Positions 1-5,009 of a DNA stretch of 5,088 nucleotides are shown here, piece by piece; position 1 is the first letter of the stretch, and every line of letters starts with the position of its first letter. The translations under genes were made by a program, and so were the position numbers. The notes beneath the pieces are model-generated. The model saw only the letters and a list, made by a program, of their open reading frames with translations, had not been told where the DNA came from and did no database searches. Location: NCBI GenBank assembly GCA_937941745.1, contig CALDGV010000567.1, positions 1 through 5,088 on the forward strand, written 5' to 3'. The stretch comes from an uncultured Prosthecobacter sp. (lineage in GTDB: Bacteria; Verrucomicrobiota; Verrucomicrobiia; Verrucomicrobiales; Verrucomicrobiaceae).

Positions 1-223
1 TGGGCGTGGAGTCGCCATCCCACTCCAGCACGCGGTTTTCGATGCGGTTGACGGTCTGGATGAAGGGCGTTTTCCAATGCAGGCCGGCGTGGACCACCGG
101 CTCGCCCACGGGCTTGCCGAACTGGGTGACGATGACCTGCTCGGTCTCGTCGATGGTGTAGAAGCCGGAGCTCAGCACGATGAAGAGCACGAGCGAGATA
201 ATGAGAGCGAGAGTGGATTTCAT
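1..223 (-). CDS. hflC: HflC, FtsH protease modulator (5' part, runs off window)
   Basis: This is the start of an SPFH-family membrane protein; only the first 74 residues are inside the window. It opens with MKSTLALIISLVLFIVLSSG, a short basic tip followed by one membrane helix (about residues 4-20). Next comes the start of the band-7/SPFH domain: residues 27-37 are TEQVIVTQFGK, then a GLHWKTPF stretch at 47-54 and NRIENRV at 59-65. This order is typical of HflC. In the known E. coli system HflC pairs with HflK in the inner membrane, with the bulk in the periplasm, and the pair cages and modulates FtsH. The ATG overlaps the hflK stop codon (ATGA, 220-223) and has no Shine-Dalgarno in front of it, so it is probably translated by coupling to hflK. 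The 3' end lies beyond base 1. The call is secure from the N-terminus plus the neighbour. Confidence 0.93.
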   Translation of the reverse strand, partial: MKSTLALIISLVLFIVLSSGFYTIDETEQVIVTQFGKPVGEPVVHAGLHWKTPFIQTVNRIENRVLEWDGDSTP

Positions 224-1227
224 CGGGCGGCGGGGACGGGTGTTTCTTGCGGCGCAGGCTGGCGCAGGTTCATGAGCGGAAGGAAGGAGGAGGCGTTTTC
301 ATCGAGGATGATCTTCCCAGGCACGGTGGGCAGGATCTCGGTCATGGTTTCGAGGTACATGCGCTTTTTGGTGACCTCGGGCGCTTTTTTGTACTCGGCG
401 AGCAGGGCGTTGAAGCGCGAGGCGTCGCCCTCGGCCTCGTTGATGCGCTTGGTGGCGTAGCCTTCGGCGGCGCTGACTTTCTGCACGGCCTCGCCGCGCG
501 CCTTTGGCACGACACGGTTGTATTCGCCGCTGGCCTGGTTGATGGCGGATTCTTTCTCCTGCTGGGCGCTGTTGACCTCGTTGAAGCTGGCTTTCACCAT
601 CGCGGGAGGGTTCACGTTGCCGAGCTGGATGAGGTCGATGCGCAGGCCCATGTCCAAAGTGTCCACAAGTGCGCGTAGGCGCTCCAGACCCTTCTGCTCC
701 ATCTCCTGGCGGCCGATGGTGAGCACTTCGTCCACCGTGCGGTCACCCACGACCTCGCGCATGACGGCCTCGGAGAGATCGCGCAGGGTGGCGAGGGGTT
801 CGCGGAAGTTGAAAGTGTAGGCCACGGGGTCTTCAACGTGGTACTGCACCTCCCACTCGACGAGCACGGCGTTCAGGTCGCCGGTGACCATGTTTTTCTC
901 CAACTGCTGCTCTTCGTACTCGGAGTACTGATAATAATTCGTGGCACCCTGCGTGGCGGTGCCAAACTCGAGCTTCTGCTGGCGCTGCACCTCGACGATG
1001 ATGGCGCTGTCCACGCCCCAGGGCAGCTTGAAGTGGAGGCCGGGCGGCGCGGTCTTCAAATAGCCGCCAAAGCGTTGGATCACGGCCACGGAATTCGCCG
1101 GCACCTGGTAAATGCCGGAAAACAGACCGACGAGAACGAACAAGGCACCGACGCCGAAAAGAATCAGCCGGGGGTTGAGCCTGATTTGCATGCCCTCAGG
1201 CAGGGCGGGGTGACGGATGGTGGCCAT
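220..1227 (-). CDS. hflK: HflK, SPFH-domain FtsH protease modulator
   Basis: Complete 335-aa band-7/SPFH membrane protein, the HflK half of the HflKC complex that surrounds FtsH in the inner membrane. Residues 1-18 are a short cytoplasmic tail, and about 19-40 form the single membrane helix (LILFGVGALFVLVGLFSGIY). The SPFH domain follows (about 41-215), with NSVAVIQRFGGY at 45-56, PPGLHFKLPWGVD at 61-73 and a VGDRTVDEVLTIGR block near 160-173. About 215-285 is charged and alanine-rich (QQEKESAINQASGEYNRVVP), expected to form the long coiled coil. MYLETMTEILP at 290-300 and the tail end the protein. It is shorter than E. coli HflK (419 aa), mainly because the Gly-rich N-terminal extension is missing. 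It is first in the operon and overlaps hflC by ATGA. I chose the ATG at 1227 because the helix follows at normal distance. No good Shine-Dalgarno precedes it (see the promoter entry). Confidence 0.95.
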   Translation of the reverse strand: MATIRHPALPEGMQIRLNPRLILFGVGALFVLVGLFSGIYQVPANSVAVIQRFGGYLKTAPPGLHFKLPWGVDSAIIVEVQRQQKLEFGTATQGATNYYQYSEYEEQQLEKNMVTGDLNAVLVEWEVQYHVEDPVAYTFNFREPLATLRDLSEAVMREVVGDRTVDEVLTIGRQEMEQKGLERLRALVDTLDMGLRIDLIQLGNVNPPAMVKASFNEVNSAQQEKESAINQASGEYNRVVPKARGEAVQKVSAAEGYATKRINEAEGDASRFNALLAEYKKAPEVTKKRMYLETMTEILPTVPGKIILDENASSFLPLMNLRQPAPQETPVPAAR

Positions 1228-1233
1228 GCAAAG

Positions 1234-1261
1234 AGACTAGCGCGGTGGTCCCAAGCAGCAA
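1234..1261 (-). promoter_or_regulatory. Possible sigma-70-like promoter giving a near-leaderless hflK mRNA
   Basis: On the minus strand a TTGCTG hexamer (1261-1256) and a TAGTCT hexamer (1239-1234) are separated by 16 bases. They match the -35 and -10 consensus only partly (TTG conserved; TA...T conserved). Six bases separate the -10-like element from the hflK ATG, so a start at the usual distance would fall on or next to the A of the ATG. The lack of any AGGAG-like sequence before this ATG fits leaderless translation. Both matches are weak and chance is a real alternative. Confidence 0.25.
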
Positions 1262-1490
1262 GCGGCATGCTTGACTCATATTTCACATCCAGGACAGACG
1301 AGTTCGCGGCCCGTGAGGCCCACCAGTGCGGATGGAACAGCGAACCGGGCACAGAGAACCGCGAACCTCACAAATCATCCAGCGGGCGGGTGATCTCTCC
1401 GCGTATCGCGCCGTTGAGTCGTGGTTCGAGCGTGGGTTCGGACCTTGGATGATTCATACATGGTTTTTACCCGCTCATTTAAGCTGAAAC

Positions 1491-1610
1491 CAACGAATCT
1501 GTTGCTTGGCACGCGAATGTCGGGGTAAAACGACGGCTTGAATTCAAAACCCCGTCGCAAAGCAACATTCTTGTCGGAGATAGCGTTGCGCTCAAAGCAA
1601 CGGATCTGTT
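1491..1610 (+). repeat. Imperfect 13-base direct repeat plus an 8-base repeat upstream of the orphan gene
   Basis: CAACGAATCTGTT at 1491-1503 recurs as CAACGGATCTGTT at 1598-1610 (12 of 13 identical, 107 bases apart). Between them AAAGCAAC occurs twice (1559-1566 and 1594-1601), the second copy overlapping the end of the right-hand 13-mer. Such repeats could be operator half-sites, footprints of an insertion or recombination event, or coincidence. No transposase lies next to them. Confidence 0.45.
1584..1602 (+). promoter_or_regulatory. Hairpin in the leader of the orphan gene
   Basis: CGTTGC (1584-1589) and GCAACG (1597-1602) form a perfect 6-bp stem with a 7-base loop, 35 bases before the ATG at 1638. 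The left arm's GTTGC could instead pair with an upstream GCAAC (1562-1566), giving two mutually exclusive folds. No U-run follows, so it is not an ordinary intrinsic terminator. A regulatory role is inference only. Confidence 0.3.
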
Positions 1611-1637
1611 AATGTTTCAACTGTTCGCTGAAGAAAT

Positions 1638-2009
1638 ATGATCCATTCCGACGAACATTTACAGAAGCCTGCCATTGACCGCATGAGAGCTGCTGGCCTG
1701 GAAGTCGAAGAGAAGGCTTACGGCTTTCGCTTCGTTCATCAGAGTCCATCAGCGGAATATGTTGGCGAGTGCGGCGGGGAACATAACGGGAGTATCTCAA
1801 TCTCGATAAATGATGGAGTTCCACCCAATCGGTGGTTCTTCCGCTTCTCGATGGGAGAGATGGCCGATTATCTTATTTCCGCCTATCAACTAACGAAGTC
1901 TATGGGTGGCGACTTCCTTAAAGCGTTGGAAGCAATCGATTCTAAATACGACCACGACCTACTCGAACAGCGACTCCGGCAAGCCTATCCCGAATTACCG
2001 TGGGACTAA
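1638..2009 (+). CDS. Orphan hypothetical protein, 123 aa, soluble
   Basis: I do not recognise this protein family. The frame is open for 123 codons with normal composition: MIHSDEHLQKPAIDRMRAAG at the start, an aromatic middle (NRWFFRFSMGEMADYLISAY, about residues 64-83) and a helical C-terminal half (LTKSMGGDFLKALEAIDSKY, about 85-104) that ends in LRQAYPELPWD. There is no signal peptide, membrane segment or cysteine/histidine cluster, so a small cytoplasmic protein is likely. Its G+C, counted in three 60-base blocks, is about 45-55%, against about 62% in a block of the symporter. That suggests acquisition from elsewhere or weak constraint. The ATG at 1638 overlaps the stop of a 9-codon mini-ORF (1612-1641) in an ATGA arrangement; only a weak purine stretch (GAAGAA) precedes it. 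It stands alone, with no partner gene in the same direction for about 380 bases. Toxin-antitoxin, immunity or cassette roles are possible, but nothing in the sequence shows one. Confidence 0.7.
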   Translation: MIHSDEHLQKPAIDRMRAAGLEVEEKAYGFRFVHQSPSAEYVGECGGEHNGSISISINDGVPPNRWFFRFSMGEMADYLISAYQLTKSMGGDFLKALEAIDSKYDHDLLEQRLRQAYPELPWD

Positions 2010-2122
2010 CACAAACAGCGAACAAGACGGTGGTGGGCAACCGGCTACCCGTCCCGAGTCGAAATGACGCTCTTGACTACAACTCTTAACCCTGTTGCGG
2101 AGTGGCGCTCCCGCTCGCCGTC

Positions 2123-2179
2123 GCCTGATCCGAGTCGTTCAGGCATCCATCACGCTGAAGCGTGAACAACGTGCTGTTC
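2123..2179 (+). repeat. Three tandem hairpins, candidate structured or dispersed intergenic element
   Basis: Three small inverted repeats sit in 57 bases. GCCTGA/TCAGGC (2123-2128 and 2139-2144) has a 10-base loop. CACGC/GCGTG (2151-2155 and 2160-2164) closes a TGAA tetraloop, with a C-G closing pair. GAACA/TGTTC (2164-2168 and 2175-2179) has a 6-base loop. Three perfect stems in a row are more than expected from unconstrained sequence. The order suggests a REP-like dispersed element or the end of an RNA, but I cannot see other copies in this window. The third stem also covers the stop codon of the small minus-strand ORF. Confidence 0.4.
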
Positions 2180-2306
2180 AAATAGCGGATTCGACCAGCA
2201 TTTTCACCCCAGGATTGCAGTCCTTGAACACCCTGCGTTGCAGCATTCCTTCGTCATGCGGCTCAATGGCACCTGCCAGGAGGCTCGTCCTCACTGCTTT
2301 GTCCAT
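2178..2306 (-). CDS. Possible small protein, 42 aa
   Basis: A minus-strand frame bounded by stops at 2319-2321 and 2178-2180 encodes MDKAVRTSLLAGAIEPHDEG and then MLQRRVFKDCNPGVKMLVES before ending in AI. Starting at the GTG at 2315 would give 45 aa. Its composition looks more protein-like than the overlapping plus-strand frame, with mixed charge, hydrophobic runs and no excess of Arg or Ser. I do not recognise it. There is no strong Shine-Dalgarno before the ATG (the nearest purine run is in AAAAAGTGG), and no same-strand neighbour supports it. It may be a real small gene, a fragment of a decayed gene, or part of a dispersed repeat together with the adjoining hairpins. Confidence 0.25.
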   Translation of the reverse strand: MDKAVRTSLLAGAIEPHDEGMLQRRVFKDCNPGVKMLVESAI

Positions 2307-2392
2307 TCGCGCCACTTTTTAAATCCTCAGGCAAAGCACCTCGCCTTCCCGCTCGACAAACCATCACGCCGAAGTCATGAATCGCGGCATTG

Positions 2393-2620
2393 ATGACATG
2401 TGAGCATTCCTATCTCTCCTGGCGGATCTGGGCCGTGTATGCGGTGCTGTTTGGCATTGCGATTCCATGGTACTGGCCGGCGGAGGATGCGCGGATGCTG
2501 TTTGGGTTTCCGCTGTGGGTGGTGGTGTCGATCGCGGGGTCGTTCGGCATTTCATGTTTCACGGCCTGGCTGTTTGTGAAGCGCTGGCCGGCGGATGAGG
2601 ACGGGGAGGACGAGGCATGA
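2393..2620 (+). CDS. Small membrane partner of SSS transporter (DUF3311/YhdT-like)
   Basis: A 75-aa protein with two predicted membrane helices, about residues 11-26 (RIWAVYAVLFGIAIPW) and 42-62 (LWVVVSIAGSFGISCFTAWLF). They are joined by a loop containing LFGFPLW and followed by a positive KRW and an acidic tail (PADEDGEDEA). This layout (helix, W/P-rich loop, GFP.W, helix, charged end) matches the small DUF3311 proteins and E. coli YhdT (DUF997), which are encoded immediately upstream of sodium:solute symporters such as panF. It overlaps the symporter start by ATGA (2617-2620), so the two are surely cotranscribed and probably translationally coupled. The function of these partners is not established; a role in assembly or stability of the transporter is a common guess. 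I chose the ATG at 2393; a TTG directly before it adds one residue. No clear ribosome binding site is visible. Which of the two DUF families it belongs to I cannot settle by eye. Confidence 0.8.
   Translation: MTCEHSYLSWRIWAVYAVLFGIAIPWYWPAEDARMLFGFPLWVVVSIAGSFGISCFTAWLFVKRWPADEDGEDEA
2603..2610 (+). promoter_or_regulatory. Shine-Dalgarno for the symporter start
   Basis: GGGGAGGA lies six bases before the ATG at 2617, inside the end of the upstream small membrane protein gene. It is the clearest ribosome binding site in the window and fixes the symporter start. It also means the symporter can be initiated on its own as well as by coupling. Confidence 0.75.
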
Positions 2621-4158
2621 TCGCGGCAGCGACGACCGATGTGATTCCCTTCGGACCGGTGGCACTGGGGTTCATGGGGCTGTACCTGCTGTCGATGATC
2701 GGGATCGGCTGGCTGGGCATGCGCGCGCGGCAGGAGAACACGCTGCGGGACCATTTCATCGGCGGCCAGGGCGTGGGGTTTTTCGTGCTGCTGCTGACGC
2801 TGTTCGCCACGCAGTACAGCGGGAACACGATCCTGGGCTTCTCGGGCAAAGCCTACCGCATCGGCTTCGCCTGGCTGACCTGCGTGCATTTCATGACGGC
2901 GATCGTGGTGACGTACCTGCTCTTCGCGCCCGAGTTGTTCAAGCTGGCGAAGCAACACGCGTTCGTGACGCCGACGGACTATCTGCAGCACCGCTTCAAT
3001 CATCGCGGCCTGAACCTGCTGGCGACGCTGATCATGGTGGCGGCGCTGTCGAATTTCTTCCTCGCCCAGCTCACGGCGATGGGCCGCGCGGTCGAAGGGC
3101 TCACCACACTGCCCCCCGAAACGGCCTTCCTGTGGGGCGTGGTGGTGCTGGCGGGCATCATGCTGGTGTATGAGACGATGGGCGGCTTCCGTGCCGTGGC
3201 GTGGACGGATGTGATCCAGGGCGGCGTGCTGGCGCTGGGCTTTGCGGTGCTGCTGGTGCTGATCTTCAAAGAATACGGCTCAATGGAGGAGACCACGCGC
3301 AAACTGCTGGCCACCGCGCCGGAAAAGGTGCTGCCACCGAAGGCCTTGGAGCTCAAAAACTGGATCAGTTACATCTTCCTGCTGGGGGTGGGCGCGGCAC
3401 TGTATCCGCAGGCGATCCAGCGCATTTACGCTGCCAAATCGGCAACGACACTGCGCAAGAGCCTGGCCGTGATGGCCTTCATGCCGCTGGGCACGGCCTT
3501 GATCGCGGTGCTGGTCGGCGTGACGGCGGCAGCGCATCTGGCAGGTGAGTTGAAAGGCGCGGACAGCGACGCGGTGCTGGGAGTGATGCTGCGCCACATT
3601 CAAGAGCAGAGCGTCTTCGGTCACGCGGTGGTGGTGCTCATTTTTGCCGCCGTGCTGGGGGCGATCATGTCCACGGCGGATTCAGCGCTGCTTTCCATCT
3701 CCAGCATGGTGACGAAGGATCTCTATGCCGGGTTCATCCGGCCCAATGCGGGCCAGGAGGCGCTGACGCGGCTGGGAAAACGGATCTCGACCCTCTTCAT
3801 GATCTCCCTCGCGGCGCTGGCCGTGTGGCTGAACAACTCCGGCACCAAACTGACGCTGGTGGAGCTGCTGGAGATGAAGTTCGACATGCTGCTGCAGCTC
3901 GCCCCGGCCTTCATGATCGCGATTCACTGGAAGGGCATGCGCGCCGGGCCGGTGTTTGCCGGCATGCTCATCGGGCTGGCGTTTGCCCTGTGCTTTTTCT
4001 GGGTTCCCGCCCAAGGCGAGGGCTTCCTGACACTGCTGAAGAACTCCGGCTTCCATCCCGGCCTGTATGCGCTGCTGCTGAACATCGGAATCGGTGTCAC
4101 GGGCTCGTGGATCGTGAATGCCCGGTCGAAAACAGCGAGCAGGCGCGATCCCTCATGA
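2617..4158 (+). CDS. Sodium:solute symporter family protein (SSS/SLC5), 513 aa
   Basis: Complete inner-membrane secondary transporter of the SSS family (COG0591), which couples Na+ entry to uptake of a small solute. The length is normal, with about 13 hydrophobic helices by eye (roughly 13-35, 52-70, 82-104, 133-153, 168-188, 198-217, 247-266, 283-305, 333-352, 390-405, 424-437, 445-463, 480-500). Family marks include FATQYSGNTILGFSGKAYR (63-81) in the first broken-helix region. The signature GGFRAVAWTDVIQ (189-201) is followed by AIMSTADSALLSISS (349-363) and KDLY (367-370); S352/T353 there are the likely Na2-site hydroxyls by analogy with vSGLT. The ATG at 2617 has a strong Shine-Dalgarno and overlaps the small partner gene. 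Pairing with a DUF3311/YhdT protein suggests the pantothenate/monocarboxylate branch, but the substrate is not readable from sequence. The C-terminus (NARSKTASRRDPS) is a short basic cytoplasmic tail. No metabolic genes flank it to hint at the solute. Confidence 0.93.
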   Translation: MIAAATTDVIPFGPVALGFMGLYLLSMIGIGWLGMRARQENTLRDHFIGGQGVGFFVLLLTLFATQYSGNTILGFSGKAYRIGFAWLTCVHFMTAIVVTYLLFAPELFKLAKQHAFVTPTDYLQHRFNHRGLNLLATLIMVAALSNFFLAQLTAMGRAVEGLTTLPPETAFLWGVVVLAGIMLVYETMGGFRAVAWTDVIQGGVLALGFAVLLVLIFKEYGSMEETTRKLLATAPEKVLPPKALELKNWISYIFLLGVGAALYPQAIQRIYAAKSATTLRKSLAVMAFMPLGTALIAVLVGVTAAAHLAGELKGADSDAVLGVMLRHIQEQSVFGHAVVVLIFAAVLGAIMSTADSALLSISSMVTKDLYAGFIRPNAGQEALTRLGKRISTLFMISLAALAVWLNNSGTKLTLVELLEMKFDMLLQLAPAFMIAIHWKGMRAGPVFAGMLIGLAFALCFFWVPAQGEGFLTLLKNSGFHPGLYALLLNIGIGVTGSWIVNARSKTASRRDPS

Positions 4159-4184
4159 GAGCGCCGAAGTGCTCCCGGATGCGC

Positions 4185-4205
4185 CCCAGCAGTCCGCCCG
4201 CTGGG
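4185..4205 (+). terminator. Weak candidate terminator hairpin after the symporter
   Basis: CCCAGC (4185-4190) and GCTGGG (4200-4205) form a perfect 6-bp GC-rich stem with a 9-base loop, 27 bases past the symporter stop. Only TTATCTGG follows, not a U-run, so it is a poor intrinsic terminator. It is the only stem-loop I noticed right after the operon. Confidence 0.25.
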
Positions 4206-4218
4206 TTATCTGGACCCA

Positions 4219-4302
4219 TCAACGCAGCATGTGCCTGACTACCTCCTTCACCGCCAAAGGATAAGCCGCTCCGAGCTTGTGAGACGAAAAACGCAGCCTC
4301 AT
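4219..4302 (-). CDS. Possible mini-ORF, 27 aa, after the DUF1553 remnant
   Basis: Six bases after the stop of the DUF1553 remnant, and in the same minus-strand frame, an ATG opens a 27-codon frame beginning MRLRFSSHKLGAAYPLAVKE and ending VVRHMLR. It is basic and protein-like, but I do not recognise it. A GGGGG tract sits directly before the ATG, too close for a normal ribosome binding site. A competing frame (TTG 4312 down to 4097) also reads through here and into the antisense of the symporter gene. With so little length this may be a gene fragment or noise. Confidence 0.18.
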   Translation of the reverse strand: MRLRFSSHKLGAAYPLAVKEVVRHMLR

Positions 4303-4308
4303 CCCCCA

Positions 4309-4590
4309 TCAATGATTAAACAAGAACGCCGGTGAGTTGATCAGGGCCCACGCCAGGTCCTGCGCGGCGGTGAGGCGCTTGTTGGTGAGCTGTTTGGCGC
4401 TCAGGTCGCTGTCACGGCGGCGTGAATCAGCTTGGGGTCGAGGACGATGGGGTTTAGGGATTGGGTGTGCTTGGTTTCGAGGGTGATGAGCTGGGGATCG
4501 ATGGCGAGGGTCTTCTTTTTGGGTTTGGTAGTCGCGGAACTGATTGAGAAAGTGGGCGGTGAGAGTGGCGGTTTGCGCGGGGGTGCGTTT
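4309..4590 (-). pseudogene. C-terminal remnant of a DUF1549/DUF1553 (PSD1) protein, frameshifted
   Basis: The minus strand preserves about the last 95 residues of a DUF1553-family protein, spread over two frames. The first part (4590 to about 4528) reads [18 protein letters not shown], a segment found shortly before the end of these proteins. The frame then shifts, and 4529 to about 4410 reads [18 protein letters not shown] and onward to DPKLIHAAV. It shifts back near 4405 into [18 protein letters not shown] and finishes with the hallmark tail [16 protein letters not shown] and a TGA at 4309-4311. Intact members are large secreted proteins (usually 700-1100 aa) of Planctomycetes and Verrucomicrobia, often with an N-terminal cytochrome c (PSCyt1) domain and next to a DUF1501 gene. 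Here the upstream 90% is absent and unrelated sequence lies there, so this is a truncated, dead fragment. The tail motif makes the family call firm. The shift positions are approximate, and sequencing error could explain shifts but not the truncation. Confidence 0.75.
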
Positions 4591-4613
4591 GGGTGAGGTT
4601 GTATGTGACGACT

Positions 4614-4964
4614 CTATTGATAGAGCTTTAAATACTCTTCCAGAGGCTCGTCAGGTTGACACAGGATCACATCAAACGGCTGCAACTGCCCGTCGCGGAT
4701 GTAGCAATTTCGTGGGAGGACGTCGATGGCGAGGATGTTGAAGGCGTCGTTGAAGGGCACCTCTGGATACTTCGATTTTCAGCAAAGCGATTCGTGTAAC
4801 TCCTTCATTTTGAGTGGTTGGTTTTTCAAACAGCGGGGTTTCCAGAGGCACCCTGAAGAAGAGAAGGTGGCCGGAGGTGTCGGGGATGCGGGTCCAGCCT
4901 GCCGTTTCATGGCGGCGCATTCCATGCCTATGAGAATAAAAAGCACTGCGGGCAGCCAGGTCAA
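4614..4964 (-). pseudogene. Frameshifted unrecognised protein, about 110 aa
   Basis: Three minus-strand pieces appear to join into one decayed gene of unknown family. The last piece (4778 to the TAG at 4614-4616) is the most convincing: KYPEVPFNDAFNILAIDV, then LPRNCYIRDGQLQPFDVI, then [16 protein letters not shown] and the stop, with good composition. It lacks a start, because a TGA (4779-4781) precedes it in frame. In the adjacent frame, upstream bases (about 4900-4775) read GWTRIPDTSGHLLFFRVP, then LETPLFEKPTTQNEGVTR and IALLKIE. One indel near 4772 would fuse the two smoothly. Further up, a frame from the TTG at 4964 gives LPAVLFILIG, which could be a signal peptide and would need a second shift near 4900. 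That N-terminal part is much less certain, since another open frame competes. I cannot assign a function. The pieces may belong to a secreted protein, but that rests only on the doubtful N-terminus. Confidence 0.42.
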
Positions 4965-5009
4965 AAAACCAAGAGTCGATGCGGCGCTCCGGCTCCAGCG
5001 GCCTTATTC

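Larger units (their letters stand above)
1228..1637. other. Intergenic region between divergent hflK and the 123-aa orphan gene
   Basis: About 410 bases with no convincing gene on either strand; the open frames across it have poor composition and no recognisable motif. The half nearest hflK is GC-rich, while the half nearest the orphan gene (from about 1440) is visibly richer in A+T. The second half contains an imperfect 13-base direct repeat, a 10-base palindrome TTGAATTCAA (1538-1547), complementary pairs CGGGGT/ACCCCG (1521-1526 and 1549-1554) and CGACGG/CCGTCG (1531-1536 and 1552-1557), and a stronger hairpin at 1584-1602. Because the flanking genes diverge, promoters for both should lie here. 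I found no good -35/-10 pair for the plus-strand gene. Confidence 0.6.
2010..2392. other. Gap between orphan gene and transporter operon; structured sequence, no convincing plus-strand gene
   Basis: This 380-base stretch has no persuasive plus-strand gene. A TTG-initiated plus-strand frame at 2095-2322 is open for 75 codons, but it is rich in Arg and Ser and has no motif, so I treat it as antisense shadow. Directly after the orphan gene comes GCGAACAAGACGGTGG (about 2022-2037), which loosely resembles the left arm of an integron attC site, but a matching right arm is missing. Then come three consecutive hairpins (2123-2179) and a 42-codon minus-strand ORF (2178-2306). The promoter for the transporter operon should lie in the last 100 bases; TTGTCC (2299-2304) with an AT-rich TTTTTAAAT (2316-2324) is the only hint and its spacing is too short. 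Confidence 0.5.

Noticed and set aside
1269..1300. TTGACT as a plus-strand -35 box
   Set aside because: No acceptable -10 lies 15-19 bases downstream, and the next plus-strand gene is more than 350 bases away.
1425..1450. GGTTCGA near 1426, resembling a tRNA T-loop
   Set aside because: The flanking bases do not form a 5-bp T stem and no acceptor, D or anticodon arm can be found.
1375..1560. 61-codon minus-strand frame upstream of hflK
   Set aside because: Its C-terminal half is an Arg/Thr-rich run, and it shows no start signal or family likeness.
2095..2322. 75-codon plus-strand frame with TTG start
   Set aside because: Rich in Arg and Ser, no motif, no ribosome binding site, and it is antisense to a better-looking minus-strand frame; it also runs through the three hairpins.
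2410..3003. 197-codon minus-strand frame opposite the symporter operon
   Set aside because: Full of His, Arg and Gln, as expected for the antisense of GC-rich membrane-protein codons; the plus-strand genes are certain.
4097..4312. 71-codon minus-strand frame overlapping the end of the symporter
   Set aside because: It ends inside the antisense of a secure gene, has no recognisable domain, and competes with the 27-codon frame in the same place.
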